DNA from: Clostridia bacterium
GTDB taxonomy: Bacteria > Bacillota > Clostridia > Lachnospirales > Lachnospiraceae
NCBI GenBank assembly: GCA_003246295.1
Contig: QKAS01000028.1
Location: forward strand, 1-41,398
Length of the DNA: 41,398 nucleotides
Direction of reading: 5' to 3'
Position 1 is the stretch's first letter. Each line of letters begins with the position of its first letter. A program made the position numbers and the translations under genes. This document shows positions 1-7,860 of the stretch, one piece after another. The notes below the pieces were generated by a model. It saw only the letters and a list, made by a program, of their open reading frames with translations, was not told the origin of the DNA and ran no database searches.

Positions 1-134
1 TTTAATCAGAATTGGACGAAAACATATCTTTTATTATGAGACTATTCTCTACTTAAGTTATAAGGATCGGAAAAATATTTATGTAATTCATGACTGTTAG
101 TTTTTTGATAACGGTTTAAGAATATCATTATAAA

Positions 135-1043
135 TTAAATACATTGCAATAAATTAAAATTCGGTTCTTTAAATCCTATTGACAGTAATTCAGTCATACC
201 AACAGAGTGACTACATGGTATTATTTCTTTTTGTCCTGGTACATATTGCACGATAAAGCTTTTACCATTTTCATCGGTCACGTATCCTTTTACTCTAAGC
301 ACATCTGCATCCAGTGAATTAAAAAATTGGTTCAAGCTCTCCATTGATATAGGCTGACTAGTTTTAAGTACCCTAGATACATAATGTCCTTTACCACACT
401 TTGTCAATTCACCTTTTATTCCATTAGAAAATAAAGAGGTAACATCACTATCCAATAAATTTTTCTGTAAAAATGATCCATGATTCGAAAAACAAATAGA
501 AGCGAATGGATTTATCTCCTTTATGCTCCTATTTATTTGTTCTATTTTTTCATTATCTGCCAAATCACATTTATTAATAAAAATAAGATCTGCAACTTCT
601 ATTTGGTGTCTTACACCAATTATATTTTCCAATACATTGAGGAAACGGGAAGCATCGACAATAGTTATTATTTTTTGAAGATAATAACTACTATTCAGTC
701 TTTCATCATCCATTACCTGAGCGATCGCTATCGGATCTGCAATTCCTGTTGCTTCAATCAACACCAAATCCGGATTATTATTCATAGCAAGATCAGCTAA
801 AGTATCCTTAAAACTTGAGAAAAGACATGCACAAAAAATTGAGCCTTTGTTCAGTTCTTTTAGTAAAAAGCGATTATCTTCTTCTTTTAAAATTTCACTA
901 TCAAAACTTGATTGGGCAAACTCATTTTGAATAATTGCAATCCTTTTACTCTTTGAAAAAGCTGACAAAAAGTTGAGTAAGAAAGAAGTTTTGCCACTTC
1001 CCAAAAAGCCCGTCACAAGAATAAGTGGAATCTTACTTATCAT
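135..1043 (-). CDS. COG0523 (CobW/UreG-like) GTPase, putative metallochaperone
   Basis: This is a G3E-family P-loop GTPase of 302 residues. The Walker A motif GFLGSGKTS is at residues 12-20, EATGIADP forms the switch/Walker B region, and NKCD is the guanine-specificity motif. The usual CxCC metal motif appears as CAC (Cys71, Cys73) after GSIF, and there is no His-rich tail. The C-terminal half resembles a CobW_C domain. It is the last gene of the corrinoid operon, with a 4-bp gap after the URO-D gene. COG0523 proteins deliver zinc or cobalt to client enzymes. The genomic context suggests the client is either the zinc methyltransferase or the corrinoid protein next door, which is inference. 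The family is certain; metal and client are not. Confidence 0.85.
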   Translation of the reverse strand: MISKIPLILVTGFLGSGKTSFLLNFLSAFSKSKRIAIIQNEFAQSSFDSEILKEEDNRFLLKELNKGSIFCACLFSSFKDTLADLAMNNNPDLVLIEATGIADPIAIAQVMDDERLNSSYYLQKIITIVDASRFLNVLENIIGVRHQIEVADLIFINKCDLADNEKIEQINRSIKEINPFASICFSNHGSFLQKNLLDSDVTSLFSNGIKGELTKCGKGHYVSRVLKTSQPISMESLNQFFNSLDADVLRVKGYVTDENGKSFIVQYVPGQKEIIPCSHSVGMTELLSIGFKEPNFNLLQCI

Positions 1044-1047
1044 GATA

Positions 1048-2415
1048 CTATTTCATTTTTATAGCCAATTCTATTGATTTAATGATATCCTTAACAGGAG
1101 GGATATTTGACACAAACTCTATTTTTCCATCTATTAAAAGTGTTGGAATGTTTTTAACACTAGCGGCCGCCATAAATTCTAAGCCCTCTTTTGTCTTAAT
1201 TGAATGCTCAGTAACAATAACTTTTTTACCAAATGGTTCGGCCCCTCTTTTTGCTGCTTCAAACATATACTGACAAGCAGCACAACCTGATGCATCTAGA
1301 GTAACACAATCAACTTTTACAATATCCTTATCTAAATATGTTGACAAATCAAGTGGCGTTATATTTGGCTGCTTAGGGCCTAATGTCCTAACAACTTCTT
1401 GCTGATATTCATCTCTTACTAATATTCCACACTCAATAAGATTTTCTTTTGGTGTAGCATAAGCCAAATCACATCCTGGAGAAAGAATAAATCCTTTATA
1501 CCCCTTGCATGCTGTGTCAAGACATTCAATAACATTACGTCTTGTGTCATCCTCATCACCCATTAAAAGAGCAACTGTAAGTTTAAGATTTCCACCATAG
1601 CAAATATTATATGATAAGCAAGTATCTCTAACAAAATCCAACGGAATATTTTCATCTATTGAGATATTATCCGGTTCACATTTACACATAATTTCAATGT
1701 TATGTTGAGCATGACCACAGACAAAGAAAGATGATAATGATCCTTTTTCTTTTATATGAGCAAAGACAGTCTTGCATGGTTCCAAAATAAATTGTTCAAA
1801 TTGATCAGGACCAACTTGACTACACATAGGATCAACAGCTGCAATAATATCACAACCAGCATCAATATAATAGTCACTCATTGCCATACAGACATTAGTA
1901 CAAAAAGACATTATCTCTTTCACTTCATTTTCATCGGTAAACATCTTCATAAAGATGTCTGTCCCGCAAAGATGAAGAGCTAATGTAAATGGTCCGGTTA
2001 CCAGCCCATAAAGTGCTAAATCAGGATAAGCTACACGTAATTTTTTTGTAAGTTCTATAGTCATTCCTATTCTTCCGTCTGTCGACTTTGGAATAAACAT
2101 ATCTTTTAGTGTTTTTGTACCACCTTCACCCATTGGATGTGTTGATACAGAAGGAGGATTATCATTACTCCAAACGAGTCCACATCCTAATACTTCAGCC
2201 TCCATCTGTAAGTCAAACGAAACAGGAATGCCATCAGGTTGATAGAGCTCTATAGCTTTTGAAAGACCATCAAACATGAGTTGTTCTGATTTTAAATATG
2301 TCTCAGCATCAACGCCAATTAAACTTGCGGCATGGACACCGACAAATGGAACCCATGGAGCACGCTCCAATTTTTCAAGATTAAAGGCTTTCTTTACTAA
2401 TTCTTTTCCAAACAT
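1048..2415 (-). CDS. URO-D/MtaA-type corrinoid methyltransferase fused to thioredoxin-like domain
   Basis: The first ~345 of 455 residues match the uroporphyrinogen-decarboxylase/MtaA-CmuA fold, which in corrinoid operons moves methyl groups between a corrinoid protein and a thiol such as coenzyme M or homocysteine. Residues ~365-455 form a second domain with a CAAC redox motif (Cys378, Cys381) and a cis-Pro-type IPTLLIDG segment near 423-430, like thioredoxin_3 proteins. Of the MtaA zinc ligands (HxC plus a distal Cys), Cys233 in VCG and Cys315 in SPGC are present, but the His position is Phe231. The gene is translated 9 bp after the reactivation-domain gene. The methyl donor and acceptor cannot be read from the sequence. 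True uroporphyrinogen decarboxylase activity is unlikely given the operon and the cysteines. Confidence 0.85.
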   Translation of the reverse strand: MFGKELVKKAFNLEKLERAPWVPFVGVHAASLIGVDAETYLKSEQLMFDGLSKAIELYQPDGIPVSFDLQMEAEVLGCGLVWSNDNPPSVSTHPMGEGGTKTLKDMFIPKSTDGRIGMTIELTKKLRVAYPDLALYGLVTGPFTLALHLCGTDIFMKMFTDENEVKEIMSFCTNVCMAMSDYYIDAGCDIIAAVDPMCSQVGPDQFEQFILEPCKTVFAHIKEKGSLSSFFVCGHAQHNIEIMCKCEPDNISIDENIPLDFVRDTCLSYNICYGGNLKLTVALLMGDEDDTRRNVIECLDTACKGYKGFILSPGCDLAYATPKENLIECGILVRDEYQQEVVRTLGPKQPNITPLDLSTYLDKDIVKVDCVTLDASGCAACQYMFEAAKRGAEPFGKKVIVTEHSIKTKEGLEFMAAASVKNIPTLLIDGKIEFVSNIPPVKDIIKSIELAIKMK

Positions 2416-2424
2416 AGTATTAAA

Positions 2425-3093
2425 TTATTTTTTTCTTAGATAACAATCCTTTTTCTTACAAATAGAGCATCCATACTTTTTTGTCAGTACATCTCTACCT
2501 ATTCCTATTACTCCGCTAATCGACTTTATCGGATACATTAGCGAACTTTCGTTCAGTTTGATTCCACAAACATCATTTGGCAAAAAAGAAAAAATCTTTT
2601 TTTGTTCAATAACATTCCAACCACAATATCCAGGGCTAAAACGGTTAGTATGCTTCAAAGGTAATATCTCCTTTTGAAGGTACTCTTCCATAAAATCTCC
2701 CGTAGCTTCAACAATTACACTCCCCAAGGCATCAGCTATAAACATTTTCAGTGAATCATCTGTAGCTTTTATAGAATTGAACCATTCTTGAAATTCTTCA
2801 CCAGCAGTTGCAACAAAAAGAGCCACTATCTCGGATTTCCGCAAAAGTGTAGAGATAGTTCTATCTGTATTAAGTTCACACGAAGCAACATTAATAGATT
2901 CTTTATTTACAAAACACGGAAAAATAGAATAGTAAAAAGATGGTTTGACAATGTTATATGAAGAATCTATTAATCCTCGTGTAATATTACACACATTGTC
3001 ATCAGGGAGAGTTTCTCCATAACCCATTTCACGATATACAGAATGTTCATCGAATTTTAGAGAATGAATATCGAAATAAATCGAAGAGTTCAT
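2425..3093 (-). CDS. Free-standing MetH-type reactivation (SAM-binding) domain protein
   Basis: This 222-residue protein resembles the C-terminal activation domain of cobalamin-dependent methionine synthase. The SAM-binding signature is seen as RFSPGYCGW, followed by a GIKLNESSLMYPIKSISG stretch equivalent to the tail of that domain. It ends in a small cysteine cluster, CSICKKKDC, which could bind a metal or an iron-sulfur cluster. In MetH this domain re-methylates cob(II)alamin using SAM and an electron donor. Here it is a separate protein between the corrinoid protein (2-bp gap) and the methyltransferase, so it most likely reactivates that corrinoid protein in trans. The start is set by the tight spacing to the upstream gene. 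No N-terminal signal or membrane segment is seen. Confidence 0.8.
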   Translation of the reverse strand: MNSSIYFDIHSLKFDEHSVYREMGYGETLPDDNVCNITRGLIDSSYNIVKPSFYYSIFPCFVNKESINVASCELNTDRTISTLLRKSEIVALFVATAGEEFQEWFNSIKATDDSLKMFIADALGSVIVEATGDFMEEYLQKEILPLKHTNRFSPGYCGWNVIEQKKIFSFLPNDVCGIKLNESSLMYPIKSISGVIGIGRDVLTKKYGCSICKKKDCYLRKK

Positions 3094-3095
3094 TT

Positions 3096-3737
3096 CTATG
3101 CTGTTTCTAAAAGTGCATGGGCCAAAAGTACAGCTGCATTAGCATTGTCGCTATATCCATCAGCACCAATTTTGTCTGCGAACTCTTTATTGACAGGTGC
3201 CCCTCCAATCATTATTTTTACTTTGTCGCGTAGACCTGCATCTGTCAAATCTTTAACAACTTGTTCCATATACGTCATTGTAGTTGTAAGAAGAGCAGAC
3301 AAACAGATAATATTTGCATTATGCTCTTTAACTGCATTAATAAACTTTTCCGAAGATACATCAACACCCAAGTTGATAACATTAAAGCCACAGCCTTCCA
3401 ACATGGAAGCAACAAGATTTTTGCCAATGTCGTGTAAATCACCTTTAACCGTCCCAATAACTATTTGACCGGCTTGTTCCTTTCCATCAACTTTTAATAA
3501 AGGTTTCAATATTTCAAGTGAGCCCTTCATTGCACGAGCCGACATAAGAAGATTTGGAACAAATGCTTTACCATCTTGAAAAGCTTGTCCTATATCTTCC
3601 ATACCTTTAATAAGAAAGTTGTTGATTATCTCCTGAGGAGCAACTCCAGCCGTCAAGGCTCTATTTGTGTCTGCAACACAAAGTTCAAGGTTACCTTTTA
3701 CGATAGCCTCACTAATTTTATAATCTGCCATTTTCAT
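3096..3737 (-). CDS. Corrinoid (B12-binding) methyl-carrier protein, MtaC/MtbC-like
   Basis: This 213-residue protein has the two-domain layout of methyltransferase corrinoid proteins. A helical cap covers residues ~1-85, and a Rossmann B12-binding domain follows with the signature D-x-H-x-x-G: Asp100, His102 (lower cobalt ligand) and Gly105. Further conserved pieces are the NLG-V-V segment around 122-127 and the IGGAPV segment near 177-182. It carries the methyl group between methyltransferases and is the first gene of the four-gene operon transcribed away from the AraC gene at 3885. It has no export signal, so it acts in the cytoplasm. The family call is firm. The substrate (methanol, methylamine, methoxylated aromatic or other) is unknown because no MtaB, MtbB or MttB-like partner is present. 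Confidence 0.92.
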   Translation of the reverse strand: MKMADYKISEAIVKGNLELCVADTNRALTAGVAPQEIINNFLIKGMEDIGQAFQDGKAFVPNLLMSARAMKGSLEILKPLLKVDGKEQAGQIVIGTVKGDLHDIGKNLVASMLEGCGFNVINLGVDVSSEKFINAVKEHNANIICLSALLTTTMTYMEQVVKDLTDAGLRDKVKIMIGGAPVNKEFADKIGADGYSDNANAAVLLAHALLETA

Positions 3738-3752
3738 AATAATTTAACACCA

Positions 3753-3760
3753 CAAATATA
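3753..3760 (-). promoter_or_regulatory. Candidate -7 element of the corrinoid operon
   Basis: On the minus strand this reads TATATTTG, a full match to the Bacteroidetes -7 consensus TAnnTTTG. It lies 16-23 bp before the start codon of the corrinoid-protein gene, so the leader would be very short. No good -33 TTTG was found at the expected spacing, so the call rests on the -7 match and its position. Confidence 0.4.
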
Positions 3761-3787
3761 TAATCAAAACTTTTTTCCAGATGACAG

Positions 3788-3817
3788 TATATTTGCCAAT
3801 TATTACGTTATATTTGC
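3788..3817 (+). promoter_or_regulatory. Direct repeat TATATTTGC with 21-bp period in the AraC/corrinoid divergent region
   Basis: The nonamer TATATTTGC occurs at 3788-3796 and again at 3809-3817, exactly 21 bp apart, or two helical turns. Each copy matches the Bacteroidetes -7 consensus TAnnTTTG, so either could be the promoter of the AraC gene at 3885. The spacing is also that of direct-repeat half-sites bound by AraC-type regulators. Just downstream, GAACTA and TAGTTC form a short interrupted dyad (about 3821-3842). The sequence does not decide between promoter and operator. Confidence 0.4.
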
Positions 3818-3884
3818 TCACGAACTAGATCATTAATTAGTTCATAACATTTGTATTACATCATTTATAAGCCAAAATATAACG

Positions 3885-4754
3885 ATGAAAAATGTTGAAA
3901 TAGAAAACGTACATGATTGTAATGACAATGCATTTAACGTAAGTGAATTCAAAAACCATTTTTTTACACGCCCATTACATTTTCATCCTGAATATGAAAT
4001 TGTATATATTGAAAAAGGAGATGGATATTGCTTTGCTGGTGATGGCGTAGTATCTTTCTCCCCCGGAGATTTATATGTTTTTTCATCAAACCTTGCACAT
4101 TACTTTCTGAGTGATAAAAGATTTTATGAAAAAGATTGCAATGAATTTTGCAAATCCGAATTTATACAATTTAGAGAGAATATTCTTCCGGCCAACTATT
4201 TGAATATGCCTGAGACAAATAATATCAGACATCTTATTACAAATAGCAGTCAGGGCTTACAATGGAACATTAGCAATCAAAAAGAATCGATAAAACTAAT
4301 AAAGAAGATGAAAACAACAAAGGGATTTGACAGACTGATTAATCTCTATTCGCTTCTTAATAAGCTTGGAGATATTACTAAAGAAGCAATAGTTATTTCA
4401 TCTAAACTAACATACAATAATCAACTTCAATCAAGTGACATAGTATATAAAAAAATATTAGAATACATTAGCTCGCATTTACGTGAAAAAATTTCATTAG
4501 GAAATATATCAGAATATGCAGGAATGAATAAAAGTGCTCTTTGTAGATATTTTAAGAATAAAACAGGTGAATCAATCTTTGATTACATTATGGAATTTCG
4601 AATATCTTTTATAAAAAGACAGTTAGCAAACTCAGATAATTTAATTTCCGATATTGCCTATAATACAGGATTTAACAATATGGCTAACTTCAATTCTCAA
4701 TTTAAGAAAGTGACAGGATACACACCTTCAGCTTATAGAGAGTTATTTAAATAG
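3885..4754 (+). CDS. AraC-family transcriptional regulator (cupin sensor) next to corrinoid operon
   Basis: The 289-residue protein has an N-terminal cupin-type sensor (FHPEYEIVYIEKGDG at residues ~32-46, then a SPGDLYVFSSNLAH segment). Its C-terminal double helix-turn-helix AraC domain covers residues ~188-289, ending in the typical GFNNMANFNSQFKKVTGYTPSAYRE signature. It is transcribed divergently from the corrinoid operon, with 147 bp between start codons. It is therefore the natural candidate to control that operon and possibly itself. The ligand is unknown; a small metabolite bound in the cupin pocket is usual for the family. The start was chosen because it opens directly before the cupin fold. 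Confidence 0.9.
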   Translation: MKNVEIENVHDCNDNAFNVSEFKNHFFTRPLHFHPEYEIVYIEKGDGYCFAGDGVVSFSPGDLYVFSSNLAHYFLSDKRFYEKDCNEFCKSEFIQFRENILPANYLNMPETNNIRHLITNSSQGLQWNISNQKESIKLIKKMKTTKGFDRLINLYSLLNKLGDITKEAIVISSKLTYNNQLQSSDIVYKKILEYISSHLREKISLGNISEYAGMNKSALCRYFKNKTGESIFDYIMEFRISFIKRQLANSDNLISDIAYNTGFNNMANFNSQFKKVTGYTPSAYRELFK

Positions 4755-4958
4755 AAGTATTAACAAATTCATCAGTATTTCTCCGAAAAACAGCATACTT
4801 ATTTATATGTAAATTTAAACTTATTTTATGAGTTGTATTTTGCCTTATTCGAAGTAATGATAAAGCCGCCATCCAGAAAACACATGAAAATGCACACATA
4901 TACTTTTCAATATACTTCCCTGAATAACGGCTATGTTATCTTACAATACGATCTGCGG

Positions 4959-5345
4959 TTAGAGCAGCTTGAACATCCTGTCCATCAGCGTCCACTTCTC
5001 GGCAGAAGCACTTCCAGGTTTTGCAATCTGGAACTTTGACACATATTCTTCCCACTCTTCCTGACGTTCCATGGTGGCCAGCTTTCCAAAAGCCTTGTCC
5101 CAATCAAAGTCAAGAGGAGTATCAACAATCATGAATAGATGATTGTTGACAATATACAGTTCCATTTCTAGAATACCCACAGCCTTTATACCTGCAGAAA
5201 TCTCAGGCCATGCATTTTCTGGTGCATGAGCACTCATATAACCTTTGATGAGTTCAGGATCATCGTAAAGGTCGAGCATCTGGCAATAGCGTTTTGTAGG
5301 TATGCTGAAGTTCTTCTGTGCATATCCTGTTTTTTTGTTTTCCAT
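4959..5345 (-). CDS. L-rhamnose mutarotase family protein (DUF718), likely L-fucose/L-rhamnose mutarotase
   Basis: This 128-residue protein has the length and pattern of the RhaM/DUF718 family: a small alpha/beta-barrel subunit with a conserved YMSAHAPENAWPEI-type segment near residues 36-49 and a C-terminal WTLMDRMFKL block. These enzymes interconvert alpha and beta anomers of 6-deoxy sugars. It is the last gene of a five-gene minus-strand operon, 46 bp after the zinc dehydrogenase. In oxidative L-fucose pathways a member of this family supplies the anomer used by the sugar dehydrogenase, so L-fucose fits the context better than L-rhamnose. The exact sugar is inferred from the neighbours. 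Confidence 0.85.
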   Translation of the reverse strand: MENKKTGYAQKNFSIPTKRYCQMLDLYDDPELIKGYMSAHAPENAWPEISAGIKAVGILEMELYIVNNHLFMIVDTPLDFDWDKAFGKLATMERQEEWEEYVSKFQIAKPGSASAEKWTLMDRMFKLL

Positions 5346-5391
5346 TGTTAATTTGTTTTGGTGTTTATAGAATGATTATTGTACAAACAAA

Positions 5392-6411
5392 TTATTTGAA
5401 ATCGACGAGTACTCTAAATACCTTTGCAGGTGCATCAGCCCAATCCTTCATGGCATCAAATGCATTTTCAGGTGAAACTACTGCAGACATGAAACGTTCT
5501 ACATTAGAACTGCTGTTCTTGAGATATTTGATTACAGCACGGAAATCACTTGGCATGGCATTACGTGAACCTCTAATGTCAAGTTCTTTCTGTACAAAGT
5601 ATTTTGTTTGGAAACTTACCTCTTTCTTTGCGTAACCGATACATACAACACGTCCCGTGAATGCAACTTCATCAACTGCCATTACGTAAGTAGCAGGTGA
5701 TCCTACAGCCTCTATAACAACATCAGCACCAAGTCCATTTGTGTATTCAATTATCTTTTCATGAACGTCCTCTGTTTTACTGTTTATTCCATAGCTTGCA
5801 CCCATTTCCTTTGCCAATTCAAGCTTTTCATCATCCATATCAATAGCGATGACAGTTGCTCCACGCAGAGAAGCTCTTACAATAGCACCCATACCAATCA
5901 TACCACAACCAACTACCATAACAACATCAAGGTCGGTAACCTGTGCACGATTTACGGCATGAAATCCGACACTCATAGGCTCAATCAAAGCACAAGTCTT
6001 TGTATCAAGGCCGTCAGCCTCTATAACCTTAGTCCAAGGTAGAGCTAAATATTCAGTCATGGCGCCATCTCTTTGTACTCCATAAGTTTGATTATGTTCA
6101 CAAGCATTTACACGACCATTACGGCATGATGCACATTTTCCACAGTTTGTGTATGGATTAAGAGTTACACTCATTCCTTTCTTGAATCCTGTAGGAACAT
6201 TTTTACCGATTTCATCAATCACTGCACCTACCTCATGTCCAGGGATTATAGGAAGATTAACCATGGGGTTGAGTCCACGATAAGTATTAAGGTCAGAACC
6301 ACAAAAACCAACGTATTCAATCTTCAATAAAATTTCATCATCTTTTAATGATGGTTTCTCTATATCGACAACACGCATTTGTGATGCCTCAAGAATTTGT
6401 ACTGCTTTCAT
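5392..6411 (-). CDS. Zinc-dependent medium-chain alcohol/sugar-acid dehydrogenase
   Basis: This is a 339-residue MDR-family enzyme. The catalytic zinc site is visible as GFCGSD (Cys near residue 37), the GHE motif (near 59-61) and the IEP glutamate (near 144). The structural zinc site is the four-Cys loop NCGKCASCRNGRVNAC, and the NAD(P) Rossmann motif is VGCGMIGMG (168-176). It resembles L-idonate 5-dehydrogenase or sorbitol dehydrogenase-type enzymes. In the oxidative L-fucose pathway a dehydrogenase oxidises 2-keto-3-deoxy-L-fuconate. In Xanthomonas and related systems that enzyme is a short-chain dehydrogenase, so a zinc MDR here would be a non-orthologous replacement or an enzyme for another intermediate. 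The fold is firm; the substrate is inferred. Confidence 0.8.
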   Translation of the reverse strand: MKAVQILEASQMRVVDIEKPSLKDDEILLKIEYVGFCGSDLNTYRGLNPMVNLPIIPGHEVGAVIDEIGKNVPTGFKKGMSVTLNPYTNCGKCASCRNGRVNACEHNQTYGVQRDGAMTEYLALPWTKVIEADGLDTKTCALIEPMSVGFHAVNRAQVTDLDVVMVVGCGMIGMGAIVRASLRGATVIAIDMDDEKLELAKEMGASYGINSKTEDVHEKIIEYTNGLGADVVIEAVGSPATYVMAVDEVAFTGRVVCIGYAKKEVSFQTKYFVQKELDIRGSRNAMPSDFRAVIKYLKNSSSNVERFMSAVVSPENAFDAMKDWADAPAKVFRVLVDFK

Positions 6412-6561
6412 TTCTAAAAATATTTAGTTGATAATTTATCATAAATGAGAAAATCTCTAATTACATCCTTGTTGAAATATTTTCCAACACTACAATAAAG
6501 TTTAATAATGGTATCCCAAAAGAAAAATATTTTGACGCACCAAAATAAAATGATTTAACAA

Positions 6562-7827
6562 TTAATTAATGACTTTATAACCTTTCCATCCATAATAGAC
6601 ACAGAAAAGGAAACAAATCATAGGTATTACATAAGCAACCTGATAAAACTCCGGTTCTCTGTTCATAAAGAATGCAGTCAGTTGAGGAAGCATCGCATTA
6701 CCCACAATAGCCATTACCAAGAATGCTGAACCGCTTTTAGTTTCCGTTCCCAAGTCCTTAAGAGCCAACGAAAACTGAGTAGGATAAATAATTGACATAA
6801 AAAAAGACAGTGCAAGCATGGCATATATGCCAACAATTCCACCTGTACATATCAACACAATGGTCATTGCCACACAACAAAGCGCATACACCAAAAGCAT
6901 TCTCTGTGGAGCAAACCTTATCATCAGGAAAGTACCTATCCATCGGCCTAAAAGGAAGCAAAGCATATATATGCCGAAAATTGTAGTAGCTGTACTTTCT
7001 GCAATTCCTGCATAAGAACAACAATATACAAGGAAAAGGCTATTTACCGCCGTCTGTCCACCATTGTAGAAAAACTGTGCAATGACACCCCATCTCAGAT
7101 GAGAGCGCTTAAGAACAGAGAAATTGATTAGTTTTGAATCTTTTGTATTGTTTTTACACTCTTCCTCTTTAATTTTCGGCAGGTGTGACACTATAAATAC
7201 AATAGCAATTATTATAAGTACTCCAGATAATATTAGATAAGGAAGTTTCATTGAATCCGTTTCTGTTTGAATGTAACCTTCCCATCCACCTGTATAATCC
7301 AATGGAAGAGTTTCTCGCGTGTAATTTTTTCCACTTAAGATTAGTTTGCTAATGAACATGGCAGAAATAAAAGCTCCAAGTCCATTAAACGACTGAGCAA
7401 GGTTAAGTCTGCGCGATGAACTATTTGAATCACCCAATGCTGTTACATAAGGATTGGCAGCAGTTTCTAGAAAACACATTCCTGTTGCAATAACAAAGAA
7501 TATACAAAGATAAGCCCAATACTCTTTTATAATAGCTGCCGGAAAGAAAAGCATTCCTCCTATTGCAGCCAAAAGCAAACCAAATATAATACCAGATTTA
7601 TAGCTGTATTTCTTCATATACATTGCTATAGGAATTGGGCATAAAAAATATGCCAACCAGTAAGCAGATTCAGTAAACGATGCCTCGAAAGTGTTAAGTT
7701 CACAAGTTTTCATCAGCTGTCTGATCATGGTAGGAAGCAAATTCGCACTTATTGCCCAAAGAAAGAAAAGGCTGAAAATCAATATAAGTGGTAATGTATA
7801 ATTATTATTTCGTTGATTAGATTTCAT
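6562..7827 (-). CDS. fucP: FucP-like L-fucose:H+ symporter (MFS)
   Basis: This is a 421-residue inner-membrane protein with about twelve hydrophobic segments. Family-typical pieces include FFLWAISANLLPTMIRQ near the start, the ETAANPYVTALG segment in the first half, and NGGQTAVNSLF opening the second half. These match the FucP/GluP group of the major facilitator superfamily, which imports L-fucose or other sugars with protons. It sits inside the deoxy-sugar operon between the amidohydrolase (33-bp gap) and the zinc dehydrogenase. A 150-bp gap follows it, which could hold a second promoter or processing site. Glucose/galactose specificity cannot be excluded from sequence alone, but the operon favours L-fucose. 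Confidence 0.85.
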   Translation of the reverse strand: MKSNQRNNNYTLPLILIFSLFFLWAISANLLPTMIRQLMKTCELNTFEASFTESAYWLAYFLCPIPIAMYMKKYSYKSGIIFGLLLAAIGGMLFFPAAIIKEYWAYLCIFFVIATGMCFLETAANPYVTALGDSNSSSRRLNLAQSFNGLGAFISAMFISKLILSGKNYTRETLPLDYTGGWEGYIQTETDSMKLPYLILSGVLIIIAIVFIVSHLPKIKEEECKNNTKDSKLINFSVLKRSHLRWGVIAQFFYNGGQTAVNSLFLVYCCSYAGIAESTATTIFGIYMLCFLLGRWIGTFLMIRFAPQRMLLVYALCCVAMTIVLICTGGIVGIYAMLALSFFMSIIYPTQFSLALKDLGTETKSGSAFLVMAIVGNAMLPQLTAFFMNREPEFYQVAYVIPMICFLFCVYYGWKGYKVIN

Positions 7828-7860
7828 GGCATTTTATTTTGTCAAAATTATTATTCATTA

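Noticed and set aside
1048..2415. Uroporphyrinogen decarboxylase of heme synthesis
   Set aside because: The operon contains a corrinoid protein and reactivation domain. The protein has the zinc-type cysteines and a thioredoxin-like fusion, all pointing to a methyltransferase.
3064..3468. 134-codon plus-strand frame across the corrinoid and reactivation genes
   Set aside because: Antisense to two firmly identified genes; no conserved motif.
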